The position numbers and the translations under genes are program-made. The notes under the pieces are model-generated. The model did not search any database, was not told where the DNA came from, and was given only the letters and a program-made list of their open reading frames with translations. Positions 14,550 through 28,376 of a stretch of 64,000 nucleotides of DNA are shown here, piece by piece. Every line of letters starts with the position of its first letter. The stretch's first letter is position 1. The stretch comes from Anoplolepis gracilipes (lineage: Eukaryota > Arthropoda > Insecta > Hymenoptera > Formicidae): positions 11,417,501-11,481,500 of the forward strand of contig NC_132981.1 in the NCBI RefSeq assembly GCF_047496725.1, written 5' to 3'.

Positions 14550-16726
14550 TCTATGCGATCCGTCGATATTTTTATCCAACAATGAGCTGTTATACTGTAT
14601 ACGAGCTTGTCGCCTAAATCAACTTTTCATAGTTTTCTATTTGTAAATGACTTTTCTGTTTTTATCTCTTCTGTTTTCAATCTTTAATGAATGTTGAGTT
14701 AAATTTCTGCAATACCCAAATTAATTTTCAAATTTATTTGTCTCTTATTTGAATTTTCTGACTCTTTGTTTTTATAAGAGTGTGTAGCTCGAACTTAAAC
14801 GCGCATACAACACTTTAATTATACATATATTTTTAAAAACGATCACAAATTATATGTAAAAAAAAAAAAAAAAGTTTATGGAAATTATATATTTCTACGT
14901 TGAAATAAAAATATTGTATAATTAAATTATTGTAAAAAAGTCTACAATAATTTTTTAATAACAAAAGAGGAATATATATATTGTGCAAAAGAGTTTTATT
15001 CGTAATATAAAATATTAATAAAAACCAATTCTTTGCAATCATATTTGAATGAACGAGCTTATTGTAATTCGAAAAAAAAAAAAATGTAAAATATATAGTT
15101 TTAAACATTCGATATCTATGACATTCAAATTTTATACCATTTTTGTAACAAATTTATAATTAACATAGTTTACAAGTATTTATAATTGTAATCTTTATAA
15201 ATTTTATAATTTATCAAAAAGTAATGTAATAATATTTAAGTCAATTTTTTCCCTCAATTCTTGAAACAAACAGGTTGACGATTCGAGATCCGATTGCGGG
15301 GAAAAATTAGTAACTGCCGTTTGACGTTCATCGTCGTTCCTTCGAAATCGTGACGAGAAAATTTTTCGCCAAAACCTACATTTTTCTAGCGTCACGTGCG
15401 ACCGAAACAACGTTATTCGCTCGAGTGCATCTTCTTTTAGCGTAAATCGCCTGGCGAGCAACTCTTTTTTTTTTTTTCTTTTTTTTATCTAGCTTGCATC
15501 CTAACAAGACTGATTTTTCTAGCAATTTTCCTACTTCTCTGCTCCCGTACATGTCGTTTACAAGATATGAGTCGCACATCTTGATTAATAAAATTGTAAG
15601 CGATTCAAACCAAAATCAGAAATAAATTGAAAGCGTGGAAGATGGTTATACAGTCGTTTAATGAAATTTATTATTATTATAATATGGGTTATTTTAAATC
15701 TGTGTGGTGTGTGGTAGGAAAATATCTAGGTTAAACGTTAACCCCGCATCGTATATGGTTACGTAAGCATTGCAAAGAGTCATTAACCGTACGCGGAAGT
15801 TTGCAGCTATTGCAATCGATTATCATTCGAAGATGTAAGTTACAATAATTGATATTCAAAATTAACGTAATGAAATTTTTTACTGGATGAACCAGAAAAC
15901 ATCCTTATTTACACCAATTAATTTCAATCAAGCTCTTAAAAATCATTTAAGTTTTGGAAACAACAGAAGCACAAATTTTCAGACTACTTTCTCGAATAAT
16001 CTATATTTTTAGAGTATTTAAATAAATGAAAATTTAGATTCGTTAAATTAAATATTATGCTAAATATAAGATTAATTTTAAAAAATTGTCATCTAGTAAA
16101 AAAAAAAAAAAAAAATAAAATAATTAAATTAATTCACGTAATATGATTTGACATTATGAGATTATGTAATTATAAAGATATTTTGAATTGGGTAAAACAA
16201 AATATATTCCATTTGTATTTTTACTTTGCCCTACAAAAGAGTATTCTATATTTGTACCGTTTAATTACAGTGTAAAAATTGCAAAAGTTGCGTTATAAAT
16301 ATCGTAGTCAGTATCCAGATGAAACAAATTTCACTTATTGATTATTAATCTAGTAAAAGTCTGGCTAAATTTCCGATTGATTCGCGTTTCTTTCATTTCG
16401 CCTCTATTTGTTGTTCGACATTTTTATTTATCCGTTGAATAGACGGGATTGCTATTGTATTTACGAAAGTCGGAACACCGATGACGCTTCGGCGTGTTGT
16501 ACATACACGATCAGGAAGGCGTCCATGGCGTTATACGCGTCCATGTTACTCTCACGAGAGCATGGTGCACGCAGTTAACACCGCCAGCTTCTTTACAGTA
16601 CACGTTTTACCTTTCTTTCGTCTCAAACCCTAGTCGATCTAGCAACAATAGCGTGACCGCAAGCCCGCGAGAATACGTGGCTTCGTGGCTTCGTTTCAAC
16701 GGTTCGTAAAATAAGTCGCAGAGCTG

Positions 16727-17760
16727 AGAGCTCAGAACGAGAGAGCTAGAGTTGCAGATCGCAGATCCCAGATCCCAGATCCCAGGTCCCAGGTCCCAGC
16801 CTAAGGCCCCGCTGTGAGAAACATCCCTTCCCTTTCCCCCCCCCCTCCTCCTCCCTCTCCTCGTGAGAGACACGTCCTTCGATGCACTAACACGCACGCG
16901 TGCTCTGCTCGCGCATGCGCGGTGAGCACGGATTTGAACACCGACGAAACACATCGACGCCGTCTTGTAACGAACGCGTATAACCTCGAGAAAGATATGC
17001 CTCACTCACCGAAAGTTCCGCAGAGTAGCAATTGGCAGGCGATGAAGGCAGGTAGCAGCGAGAGAAAAGGCCGCGATCTCGCCCCGGATCGTGCGATACA
17101 TTTTCCCATCATCGTCGACAGTTTGTCCTTCTCCTCCGCCTTCCTTCGAAGAATCGTTCGGAGAAATCTTTGGACGTGGACGCGCGTATCACGCCGCGTC
17201 TATTGTCCTCTTCTTTGTGCCCGGTGTCCTTCTTTTTTTCGTCGGCCACGTCGCGCGCAATCAGTTTCAACGATCACTATACACCACCTGCACTCGCGCG
17301 TCTCATCGTGCTGTCCCCTCTAGGTATATTCTTTTTTTTTTTTTTTTTTTTTCCTTCTTTTTTTTTTCCTTTCGGAAAATCGGGTAAAACGAAACTAAAC
17401 ACACTCGGTCACACTCGCGTGGTATTCTATTCTCATGACGACGCGAACGTCCTCCGACGAACTCGCTGGCCGAATATGTCAAAGAAGACCGACACCGTGC
17501 AAACGCGCCTACTCGACTGAGGCCAGCTACAGCTACGGGAACGCGCTCGGCGCTCGTTTCCCTTCCCCCTCCCGTCTCCCGGCCGCTTGGAATCCTCCCC
17601 CTCCGCCCGTGCAACACCGTACCGCGCCGTGCGTACCCCCACTCACTTCACTCGATCGGCCTCGGCTCTCGCTCTCGGCTCTCGGCTGCTCCTCGCTCTA
17701 TCCCTTCCCAACGGCACACAAACAGAGCTCGCCCCCACTATAGTCGATGCTACTTGTTGA
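16727..17760 (-). promoter_or_regulatory. GC-rich promoter-like island with candidate minus-strand 5' exon
   Basis: This is the most GC-rich kilobase in the left half, with many CpGs and pyrimidine-rich runs. On the minus strand a strong splice donor (CTTTCG followed by GTGAGTGAG) lies at 17001-17009, so an exon could end at 17010, with transcription starting somewhere between about 17.1 and 17.7 kb. No conserved protein can be read in the putative exon, so it would be untranslated. Internal repeats include a 7-bp GATCCCA/GGTCCCA array at about 16757-16800 and CTCGGCT-type repeats near 17658-17690. An inference from composition and one splice signal. Confidence 0.3.
16757..16800 (+). repeat. 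7-bp minisatellite, unit (A/G)GATCCC to AGGTCCC
   Basis: About six tandem heptamers change from AGATCCC to AGGTCCC along the array. They lie at the edge of the GC-rich island. Confidence 0.85.
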
Positions 17761-18048
17761 TCTTCGTTCAGGAACGCGCGACCACGCGTCGCGCCCGTTT
17801 CTTCTCCTGTCGACCTACAAAAAAATATCAAGTGCGATATTGTATATTTCTGTTTCCAAACAGCGTTCCAATTTATACAGCGTGTACATTATACGTCGTT
17901 ACATTTTCAAGACGAATCTTGTGATCATTTTAAATGGGATTATTTTTACTTTCTTAATTCTTTAAAAATTCCCATTTTCTTGAAAGTTTCGATTAGGGTA
18001 TTTTTGAGTTTTTTACATGTAGGATAATAAGAAAATTTCAATATGTAG

Positions 18049-18086
<38 letters not shown>

Positions 18087-18739
18087 CTACAGAAAAATGA
18101 GATCAATTCTTCCTTCTTCCCTTAAAGAGTTTGACAACAGTAGTCCGTTCATTTTTTCCACAAAAGACGACATATTTTAAAAGAAAAAAATGTTATTATT
18201 ATCTCTAATAGTTAAAAAAAAGTTTTATTACGCGTTGTATAAAACGCATTTCCAAACATTTTTATGTGACTTGAAAATATTTTGCACAAGAGTAATCTAT
18301 TTACATATATTCCAAACTGTATATGTGCAAAATATAAATCATGTATTATTGCACTTTAATAATTACACGAGCATATATGTAGCTTATCTCTTACGCATTG
18401 AAAATGAGAATAACATACACATCTCGTATTCTGCATATCGCTTGCAATTAAAATCCTCGTTTGCAATTTGTTAACACGTAATTATTCTAATAACAAAACA
18501 TGAAAAATGTATCCATTGTAATAAGCAGCGCCCAAACATTACATAGACGCATCAAAATGTACATACCTATGTACTTTTGTACAATATAACTCGGATTGTT
18601 TCATACATTAACTTGTACAAGAGTGACGTATTACATCCCCTGATAACTACAAATTTTCTAATAAACGAAATAATTTTTCGAAAAAATTAATTATTATAAA
18701 TGCGCATGTAATTTCTGTCAATTATCAAATTTATCATCT

Positions 18740-18773
<34 letters not shown>

Positions 18774-19508
18774 TTATTGTGATTTTTTCACAAGTATCAT
18801 AAAGTATAGACTTTTCAATAAAGTATATACATTTTGAATTATGTATGTCATTTCTGGATAAAGATGACGCTTTAAATCATCATATTATTTTACACATGAT
18901 TATACTGAATTGTTTTGCCACTCGCTGCAAATGAATTATTTGTATTCTTTTCTTACATTTTTTTATATTTACATACGCTATGATTGATGAATATTTAGTT
19001 CAGCTTACTTTGAATAAATTGAGAATAAATTCAACAATGCGCTTTTACGAATCTGTGGCAGTCTACTGACGAACCTTGATTTTATTTCATATGGAAAATA
19101 CGCACGCCAGAGAACATGAAGTTTTCATAGATTGTGAAAATTATACTTTAAAGCGACATATATATCTCCAAAACCGTAAATGATCCCCACATAACTCAAA
19201 CCGCACATGACTTGGAAGAGCGCATAATATACGTACATATATGCAAATCAATGTAACTCGTGCGAGAGATGTGAATGATTATCCATTTATCTTATTTTAT
19301 TCATAAATGTTTTATACGTTAATTCAATTATTATTATTAATATTAGAGGAACAATTATTCAACATTATTCGCGCAGGCCAATTCGTGATATTCGTATCCA
19401 ACCGTCGTATATTCCGGAATCTCAATTACAATCCGACCCCTTACATGAAAAGCAATATATACTGAAGATTCAACAGTCGTTGTAATTTGTGTGAGGCTTG
19501 ATGTACAG

Positions 19509-19558
<50 letters not shown>

Positions 19559-19935
19559 CATATATATGTTATGCAAATTATATATTAAACATAGAATTGC
19601 AAGAGATATGCAAATATACAATTGTAAACAGAGGCTAAGTTTAATCGAAACGGTTAGTGAGTAAATGTGATATATTTTCCCATAATAAATATAATAATAC
19701 TCAATTATATATAATAATGTATAACAAGAATGATATTATAATAATTATTAAATGAATAATATGTTTAATCTTGATTTGAAAAAGCGTGTGATATAATATT
19801 TTTGAAAAAATGCTTATTACATATCGGTTACTTTATATATTATATCAATTTACTCCATATACATGCATAATTACTTAAAACCATTTCAAATTTTACAAAT
19901 GGATATCCCTAGTCCAACATTAATTGTGATGTCAT

Positions 19936-19990
<55 letters not shown>

Positions 19991-20348
19991 CCGCACATTT
20001 ACCTACCAAACACGTACCACAAATACATACTACGCACACGTCTAATCTAAAGGAGCGGTTAATCCAACCATGGAAAATTGTCTTTGATTTGACTGGAAAG
20101 GTTGACGTGTACGTTCATTAATAATACGCAACATAGTGCTCGCTGCTACAGACCCGGAAACAGACATTGTTGCGAGAATAGATGCGCTGCTAATGACTCG
20201 GCCGACCATAGTCGTTTGTTGTCGCATGCAGTGCACGTTTATTCGCAACCAATTACCGTAATTATCGCGGTTTTCTATCAGATTAGAGGTTCGTCCGGCA
20301 CTTTCGTTTCTTCCTTTCTCGTTTTTCACCCGGTTCGCGCGGAGGACC

Positions 20349-20386
20349 GAAAGAGCGAAAGAGCGAAAGAGCGAAAGAGCGAAAGA
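20349..20386 (+). repeat. 8-bp minisatellite, unit GCGAAAGA
   Basis: Four to five head-to-tail copies of an octamer inside an otherwise unique region. Confidence 0.85.
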
Positions 20387-23288
20387 CCAAAATACGGAGA
20401 ATGCGCAGTTGACCCTTTGGACATTCTGCAAAATTCAATTCCGCGCGTTTCCTCGCGAGTCTCGCTGTACCAGCGTCCTTGCAATTAAACTTCTCAACAA
20501 TCCGTTCGCGATCAATTAGAAGAACCGACGAAGACCGATTTAAGCGAATAATTTTCTCGAACGAAGATTGTTTACGGCGAAAATAACGAAATTAGATTTT
20601 GTCGCTCTCCGTCGTGTCTTCTTCTAAGAATTACGTCCTTTAATACGAGTGGGCGGACAGACCAAGCTGCTACAATGTCAGATTATGCAATTGACCCTTG
20701 CGGTTGTCTCGAATCTCAGAGCCGTGGTTATTTGAATCTCTTTGGGCATTGTCTAATTGAGTCTCTCAGCCCCCTAAATCGGATTCATTAAAAGCGACGA
20801 TCACTGTGAGAATTCCCTAGGACCAAGTCCCTCTGTGACCCAATTGATAAGACAGATTATCCGGTAACAAATATATATATGTATACAATAAATAAAATTT
20901 AGTTAGTCGAGCGTAAATACAAGTGTGTTAAATAAATTATATAATTAAATCGATGCAATCAAATTTATTTTAGAGCGCTCGACTATTAATCGATGACAAA
21001 CTAACTGGCTCGTAACGGTATTTCGGCAATGTCGAAAATTCCGCGAAGCATATTAATCATCATTATAACAACAAAACTCGTGTGTGTGTGTTGTTAGTTT
21101 GCAGCTTTTAATAATCGCAGCACTGGTACGGCTGTATACATACAATACTCAGCTCGTTGATCGCACGTGTCGCGTTTAATTATTCTTTACGAGGACACTT
21201 GCTTTCATTCGATATGGCTCATTGTTTCACATCTTTCGCGCATTTATTGTATGTACAACATCAATGTAAAGAACGATCGATAACGCATGAATTATATTGT
21301 TGCAACCTGATAAAGGAACTGCGAAACGAAAATAAATATTCTCAATATTTATACAATACTCGGTATAATATTTCTAGCATATATAACAGACTTTTCTCTT
21401 AACGCACGAGAATAATAATATATCACGTGAATAAATATGAATATCTTGTGACTTTGTTTCACAATCAAATATATATATCACGCGATAAAGGGATTTTATT
21501 AGATAAGGAAATTAAACGCTATTTTATCTTGTGAAATGCTTTTAAGAAATTTCTTCTTTTAAGGATATGTGTTTACTTGTTGTGTAGTGAGATCGCGTAT
21601 AGTTTTAACACAAAAGTAATCTTTTCCTACATGGTTAGGATATAACATCTTTTTTTTTTTAAGAGTGGTATAAAAACTGTCCCTCTCTCTCATTTTCTCT
21701 CATACAATTAGTGATTGGAGAGATTAGTTTCAAGTAGAAATTTCGTCATTTATATCAACGCGAAAAGTTGTCTGATTTTTTTTAACAGCCAAACTGCGTT
21801 GTGAGCCAGAAAACTTTTGAAATGTTCTCTCAATGATAAAAGAGGTGCACATTTTAGGAGAATTAGCGGATTACGCACACTGCATACGAAACGTAACTTT
21901 TCCGTCGAGCGGCAAGTAATAGCCTTGAATTTCACGTTAAATAGAACGTGCACGGTGCAACGAGTTATAATACATCGTTTTCGCGCCTGTTAATTGCCGC
22001 GTTCTCATGGAATTATAATTAATTTCATTTAACTATCCGTTAAATCATCGTCGCGCATACGAATATGAAGAGAAATGCGTCACAACACCCATATCGAAAT
22101 TATTTCAAGCGGAAAACGGCTTACACCTGTGTAATCAAAAGAGAAAAGGAAACAAAAAAAATATATATACAGTTATGTCGAAGGACAGGCTGCCAGGCGG
22201 ACAACAATTTTCGATACATACTAACGTTTGTTGCACGAACCACTTGTGCAGCAATTGTCCCAGTTGCTCGTCAGGTACTGGAGAAGCTTTTTGTCAATTT
22301 CACGTACACCGGCGTTACATTTACACTCGTCATCAATGTGCCGCGAATTCAACAAACAATCAAACATTTCAAAAATATATTTCATTTTCCGTCAAATGAA
22401 TTAATAATCGATCTTTGTGCCGCTTACGTAATGCATTTAACGATTTCGATCGTGCTTGATAAATTTTATAATTTGTTTTCATTTTTTCACGATTTTTCAC
22501 GATTAATAATTCAATGTGCTCTCAATGACATTATAATAACAAATGATTATAAAAAATCTTTTTTTCCTTAGTTTTAGTTGTATTAAAAATGATCAATAAT
22601 TTAAAGAGAAAGAAAGAAAGAGAGAGAGAGAGAGAGGGAGAGATAAATTATATTATTATGCAAATTTAAAATATGAGATTTGCACAAGATTTTTGTAGAA
22701 ATGTCGAAAGCCATTACATGTACGTCGGAATTCTAACATTTAATATATTGTAATTTGCATAGGATTACTATAATGCATAAGTAATGCGAATGTAATTTGT
22801 TAATCGCGATGCTGAAGAGAATCGAAATATTCCACGAATTTCTCTCGATCGACAGTACCTGTACGTGTGTATGTATGCATGTATGGATGATGCCGCAGGC
22901 GCATTCATTGTAACATTGACGTGAAATTGCAGTTCATATCTCAATGCCCTCACGTAAATATGTAACAAAGTATAATCTCATGCTTGTGATATTTGCTTAA
23001 CATATTTGTTATTTATTTTTCAACACGTTCTCATTATAATCAAATTTTATTGGCCTTGATTGTAATAATAGCACTTACATTTTACAATGCTATCATTTTC
23101 AAACGATAAAATCTATACTGTGAAATGCACAGATAACAATTTACACTTTTCATAAAAATAATCAAATGGCATTTCATTACAATTAAATACTCTTCTCTTC
23201 CATTCTTTTACGACACTAATGTTTTCGCTATTTGTTATACGATAATTGAACATAAAAGAGGAAAGCTTTCTGTATATAATTTCATGAC

Positions 23289-23326
<38 letters not shown>

Positions 23327-23534
23327 ATGACACACACTGTAAAACTGTACTACTATAGTATATGTAAAACATATATTTAAAACAAATTTATTGCTGATAA
23401 AAACACACATGTATTAAAGTTGAGAAATCCTCCCCAAGTTTAATAATCCTCCTTATAAAAATGGGGACAATCATATTATACATAATTGCACTTTATCAGA
23501 TAAACTTACAATTTTTAATATCGAATAGTAACAG

Positions 23535-23787
23535 AATTGAGTTAATAGTATATATGTATTATATATTATTAACTCAATTCCGTATAATAAATATGCCATT
23601 TCAAATGTCAACTATTTTAGTACTAAGATAATTATTTTGTTTACAAAAGTAATATTATCAGAAAATGAGTAACTAATATACATATAATACATATACATAT
23701 ATTATTAACTGAATTTCTGATAACATTATTTTTGTAAAACAATTTCCTTAGTACGTTTGACATTTGAAAAGACATACTTATTATACG
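23535..23787. mobile_element. Nested foldback (hairpin) element
   Basis: Two inverted repeats adjoin. The first (about 23535-23580) is a short hairpin with arms GAATTGAGTTAATA and its complement. The second runs from CGTATAATAAATATG at 23581 to its complement ending at 23787, with imperfect arms of about 75 nt that stay aligned through a CATTTCAAATGTCAA-like core. The loop of the second hairpin (around 23665-23722) resembles the first hairpin in sequence. No coding capacity. The family is not recognised; a MITE or foldback element is the simplest reading. Confidence 0.5.
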
Positions 23788-24029
23788 GATATTCGCACAT
23801 CATCATCTAGATTGTAAAGGAAAGACGGAGATCCTTAGATATGAATTAGCGTATTGAGTGATCAAGCACAATTTATGATATAGCTGCGCCATATATAGGG
23901 ATACATTTTAATGTTCATAATAACGTTTACACAACACATAATTCACATGTTATTATAATATACATCGAAAACGATATTACATCGATTGATATAAAAATCA
24001 TAATCTATATATTATTGCGTATACATAGT

Positions 24030-24095
<66 letters not shown>

Positions 24096-24706
24096 CAATA
24101 TACATCGTGCATCGCACTCTCCCGCTTATCAGATCGTGGTGTTACATTTGCTATAAATAATCATACAGTATACAACATCGTAACCATAAATAACAATTTG
24201 CGTTGTTTATCGTTGCAACATCTCACAGCGCAGCACATTTTGTAACACGTAGACGAAGAAACGATTTAAAGCTGATGCCGTAACGTTATCTTGACGAAAT
24301 CGCATGTAACGTAAACGAGTCTCTATTCCTGATACATACATCGCAGCTCGCGCAAATTCTGCTTAAAGAAGTGAATTTCGGTATATCGCGAGTATGTTTC
24401 ATTAAATGTTGCCATCGATTCATCAAATTCGTCGGTCAGATAGTTTTAAATAGAGATAACAGATAACGCTACGTCGAGTCGAGCCGAGCCGAGCCGAGCC
24501 ACGATTCGCGGTTCGGTTCGATTCGATAGCTGTGTTCAGGCACAGAAATCAATAACGCCACAATCGAATTAAGGGAAAGCCTTTTCGATGCGCTGCTACC
24601 GATCGAAAGGAATAATTGACGCGAATATTAAGATTGGTCATCAAGTCGGCCTCGATAATAAGCCGCGCCTTTTTATGCCGCGCGAATGATAAAGTATAAT
24701 CCCCGC

Positions 24707-24881
<175 letters not shown>

Positions 24882-26999
24882 TGTTCACCCATTACTGGCA
24901 GAAAAGAAATTAGAAAGATAATAGCGTATGCCATCGCGACAGTAATAAAATTCCCATAGCGTTCCGCTATTGCTTTTTTTTTTTTCATTTTGGAATTCTT
25001 TATAAATGATGTTTATGTAAAAAATGCGAACGTGTAGCGTCACGCGTCGCAATATCAATCTACTCATCTACGTGTCTCTATTTCAACCAACGTGTCTAGC
25101 ACGTGCGTGATCAAATTAATTGGAAATTTATCTAGACAATATAAACGAAAGTCGACGATATGTGAACGATATTATTTACGGATCTCTCATAAAATAGGTC
25201 GCCGTACGGCAATATAGATGATATATTAGCTAGGTGCAACAATACATCATCGTACATAATTGCAATTTCCTTTATCATGTTCTTGCCAATTTCTATTTTT
25301 TTTTTTTTTTTAATTTTCTATTGTTCGACAAAATTGCAGAAAAGGGTAATCGCGTTTTAATCGAAGATAATGCAAGTTATGTCAAACTATGACATACACT
25401 TACGCGATATATACTTAACAAAGTAATACGTTTAATACACAATATGATAATAAAACACATGTAAATTACAAAAAAAAAATTACTCGAAAACAGTTAAATT
25501 TGTGACAACTGCTAAAATATTTACAAAGATTAAAACAATAATTAATAAAAAAATAATATTGATACATCGCATTCTTCTAGGATATGTGTAGCGGTTCTTT
25601 TCATACTATAATTGCACGCTATAATGTTCATTATAATAATTTCCTAATGACGCTTCAACCACTATAACGACTGCACGAATTACGACATCGAAAAACAGGC
25701 GGTCAGGCTATTCAAGTCGTAATGCATTTTCTGGCAGTAGAGTCCGGCGGATGGCACGGCCGAGCGTTTCGTTGCCGTAAATTACATTCGGAAGCGGTTC
25801 CGGACCTATTTTGATTTGCATATGGGGACCGCAATGTGCCATCGAATGGTCCGCAAGCACTATTTGCCGCAGTGCACAATTCGCCGACACCGTGCTAACT
25901 AATCGCGAAAGCGCTTGTCTGTGTTCGCATATCATTATTTTAATACTACATGTGCACGAAACAGAGATCTTAATGGAATCTATTCCAATTTTAAATTTCC
26001 GATTAGAAAAAAAAAAAAAAAGAAAAAAAAAAACACAAAAAAACGTGCTCGATCGAAACATGTCAATTTGGGTGGACAGCACGATGCGTCGCGGTATCGT
26101 GATCGCGCATCGTACGCGTCGATCATCGATGAAACGCCGTTGACGTATAAATCCTGCACGCTTATCTTTCCATTTTCCGCGCAAGCACAGAGGCAAGTTA
26201 AATAGATGTGCCATTGTTCACCACGATGTGACCTCCGTGATAAATTCGCGAGTTTAGTTAAACTTTTTGTCACTATCGTGCTCTTTTCTACACAATCAAA
26301 CTTATTTCAAGAATATAAAACGTTCACATCTACCTTTTTTTTTTTTTTCTAGAATATTACGTTTATTAACATACAGTATCGGACAAAATGTGACGTTTAA
26401 AATAAAAATATAGATATTCCAGCATAATCCTTGAAACACAAGCTGTTTATAGTGAATAATATACGGGATAAATATCGGTAAATTATTGTTAACCATTTAT
26501 TACAACTGCTGAATGTGTTTGAAAATTTTTCATTAATTCATAACGCAGAGTTTCTCTAATTGTAAACGTATTATCAAAGCGAATATTTAAATGAAAAATA
26601 TTTAAATTGGAAATATTTCGAATAGATAGCGAACGATAGAGTAATGCGAACAAAAAGAAAAAAAAAATAATAAAAGCGAATTGTATAAGCAAAATTATAA
26701 ATGTTTGCTCGATGAAAACTCAAGTTGAAGTAACCCGATCGTATAGTGCCACAACGCGAATATCAGACTCAGTCTCTCGAGGGATACACACACGCACACG
26801 CACACGCACCCCCCCCCCCCCACACACACACACACACTATTTCTATCCCTTCAGCATATGTATCCACATCGAGAGCGCAGTGTCCCCAATCCGGGGTGCA
26901 TAGGTAAGCGCTTTCAGTTAAACAACTTTCCAAATTAGACCAGCGGGCAAGTTAGTTGTAGGGGGAAGAACCGGGCTAATGAGACACGGCTAAACTCAG

Positions 27000-27707
27000 C
27001 ATGACCAATCCCATAATTATAGACTGTAATTGACTATAGTTCGACACTCGTTGTGCTTCGTGCATACCTATGAGATCATCTCGGACATAGCTCGGCACAA
27101 GTCCGTTCTCGTATCTCTGTGACGTTTGTGTTTGTTTTCCTTTTCCTAAGCCGTGCCGCATGAAGGACATATATCGATAACGTAACTTTGTTCCCAAAGG
27201 AATTATATGTACGTATATCGACAATGTATAACTTTGCTATCTCCATCTGCTAAAACTTTTTAGCTTCATATTTTAGCGATTCAGTAAGTAATCTTCATTT
27301 CTCAGAAATCCATTTTCGTAAGTTTGTACGTGTAAGTTAATCGATCTATTACGTAGCGAATCCAATAACGGATAAAATATCATTACATCACATATTTTGA
27401 GACGTAATAATGTTACGTATATTAAGTCGATAATATTTTTCCTATGTGCATTTTTGCTCTAATTGATATATTTGCTCTATTTATAAATTATAATAGGGTT
27501 TCGAGTATATAAATATCTAGTTAGATGTGCTAATATATTTATAACATTTTGTTCTCTTTTACGCAACTGTGTATTCATCTTCCGTATCTCGTTTTTAATC
27601 ATTATTTTTGTCGACATTTCGTTATATGAAAAATATCAAACTACGCTACATTTAGTTGTATACACATCTATACAGTTATTATTCGCTATTATTTTCAATA
27701 TTCGTAT

Positions 27708-27762
<55 letters not shown>

Positions 27763-28328
27763 GCGCGCACATTCAATTTATTTTCAAGCGATGATAAGTT
27801 CCTTGATGATAAAACTCTTAAAACATAAGATGCAATGCAATCAGTTTGTTTGATCGCCATATCTTTTATTTTATTCTTCTTCATCGCGAGAACAATTAGA
27901 GAAATGACGAAAGACATTGAGTAATCTTGCGATACGATGCGGATAATAAAAGTAGCGCAAAGTTTACTATAAAAACTCCATCACTGTCCGCGGTAACGAT
28001 GCTCGAGCCTTATACTTTGTCGAGCGAATTATGATTTATGGATAGCACTATGGGGTGACCGCACGGGATGCCTTGCGACGCGTCAAACAAATTCCCTTCG
28101 GGATTCTCCATTTATTCCGCGTTATACACGTGCGACTACCGGTTTTCATCCCGGCTTTATACACATGTACTCGCATTACGTACACAAAGAATCACGAGGA
28201 TATGTCGCGTCGCATATGTAAAAAGTATATAACATATCTGTTTTTTTATACATATATCGCATAAAATCTCTCGAAATGTATTTTATAGTTTGAAAAAACA
28301 ACTAGCATATCACGGCTTTTCAAAACAC

Positions 28329-28376
<48 letters not shown>

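Larger units (their letters stand above)
9200..16720. other. Non-coding DNA with scattered repeats and MITE-like relics
   Basis: No convincing coding exon was found. Islands of slightly higher GC (about 9280-9480, 10000-10560, 12640-13270) alternate with AT-rich stretches. Contents supported by sequence are a 7-bp minisatellite near 10.0 kb, a degraded inverted-repeat element near 12.3-12.5 kb, a TTAA-bounded piggyBac-like MITE at 13.7-14.0 kb, and poly-A/poly-T runs (for example about 14519-14547 and 16099-16115). Confidence 0.55.

Noticed and set aside
16607..17323. Long frames in the GC-rich island at 17 kb
   Set aside because: High GC removes stops by chance; the Pro/Arg-rich frames overlap on both strands and resemble no protein. 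Only a possible untranslated exon was kept.
20042..20488. Overlapping frames of about 129 codons on both strands
   Set aside because: They include the 8-bp minisatellite and lack any protein similarity; better viewed as non-coding, possibly regulatory.
25708..26214. 168-codon minus-strand frame
   Set aside because: It crosses a poly-T run encoding a Phe stretch, shows no domain, and overlaps open frames on the opposite strand.
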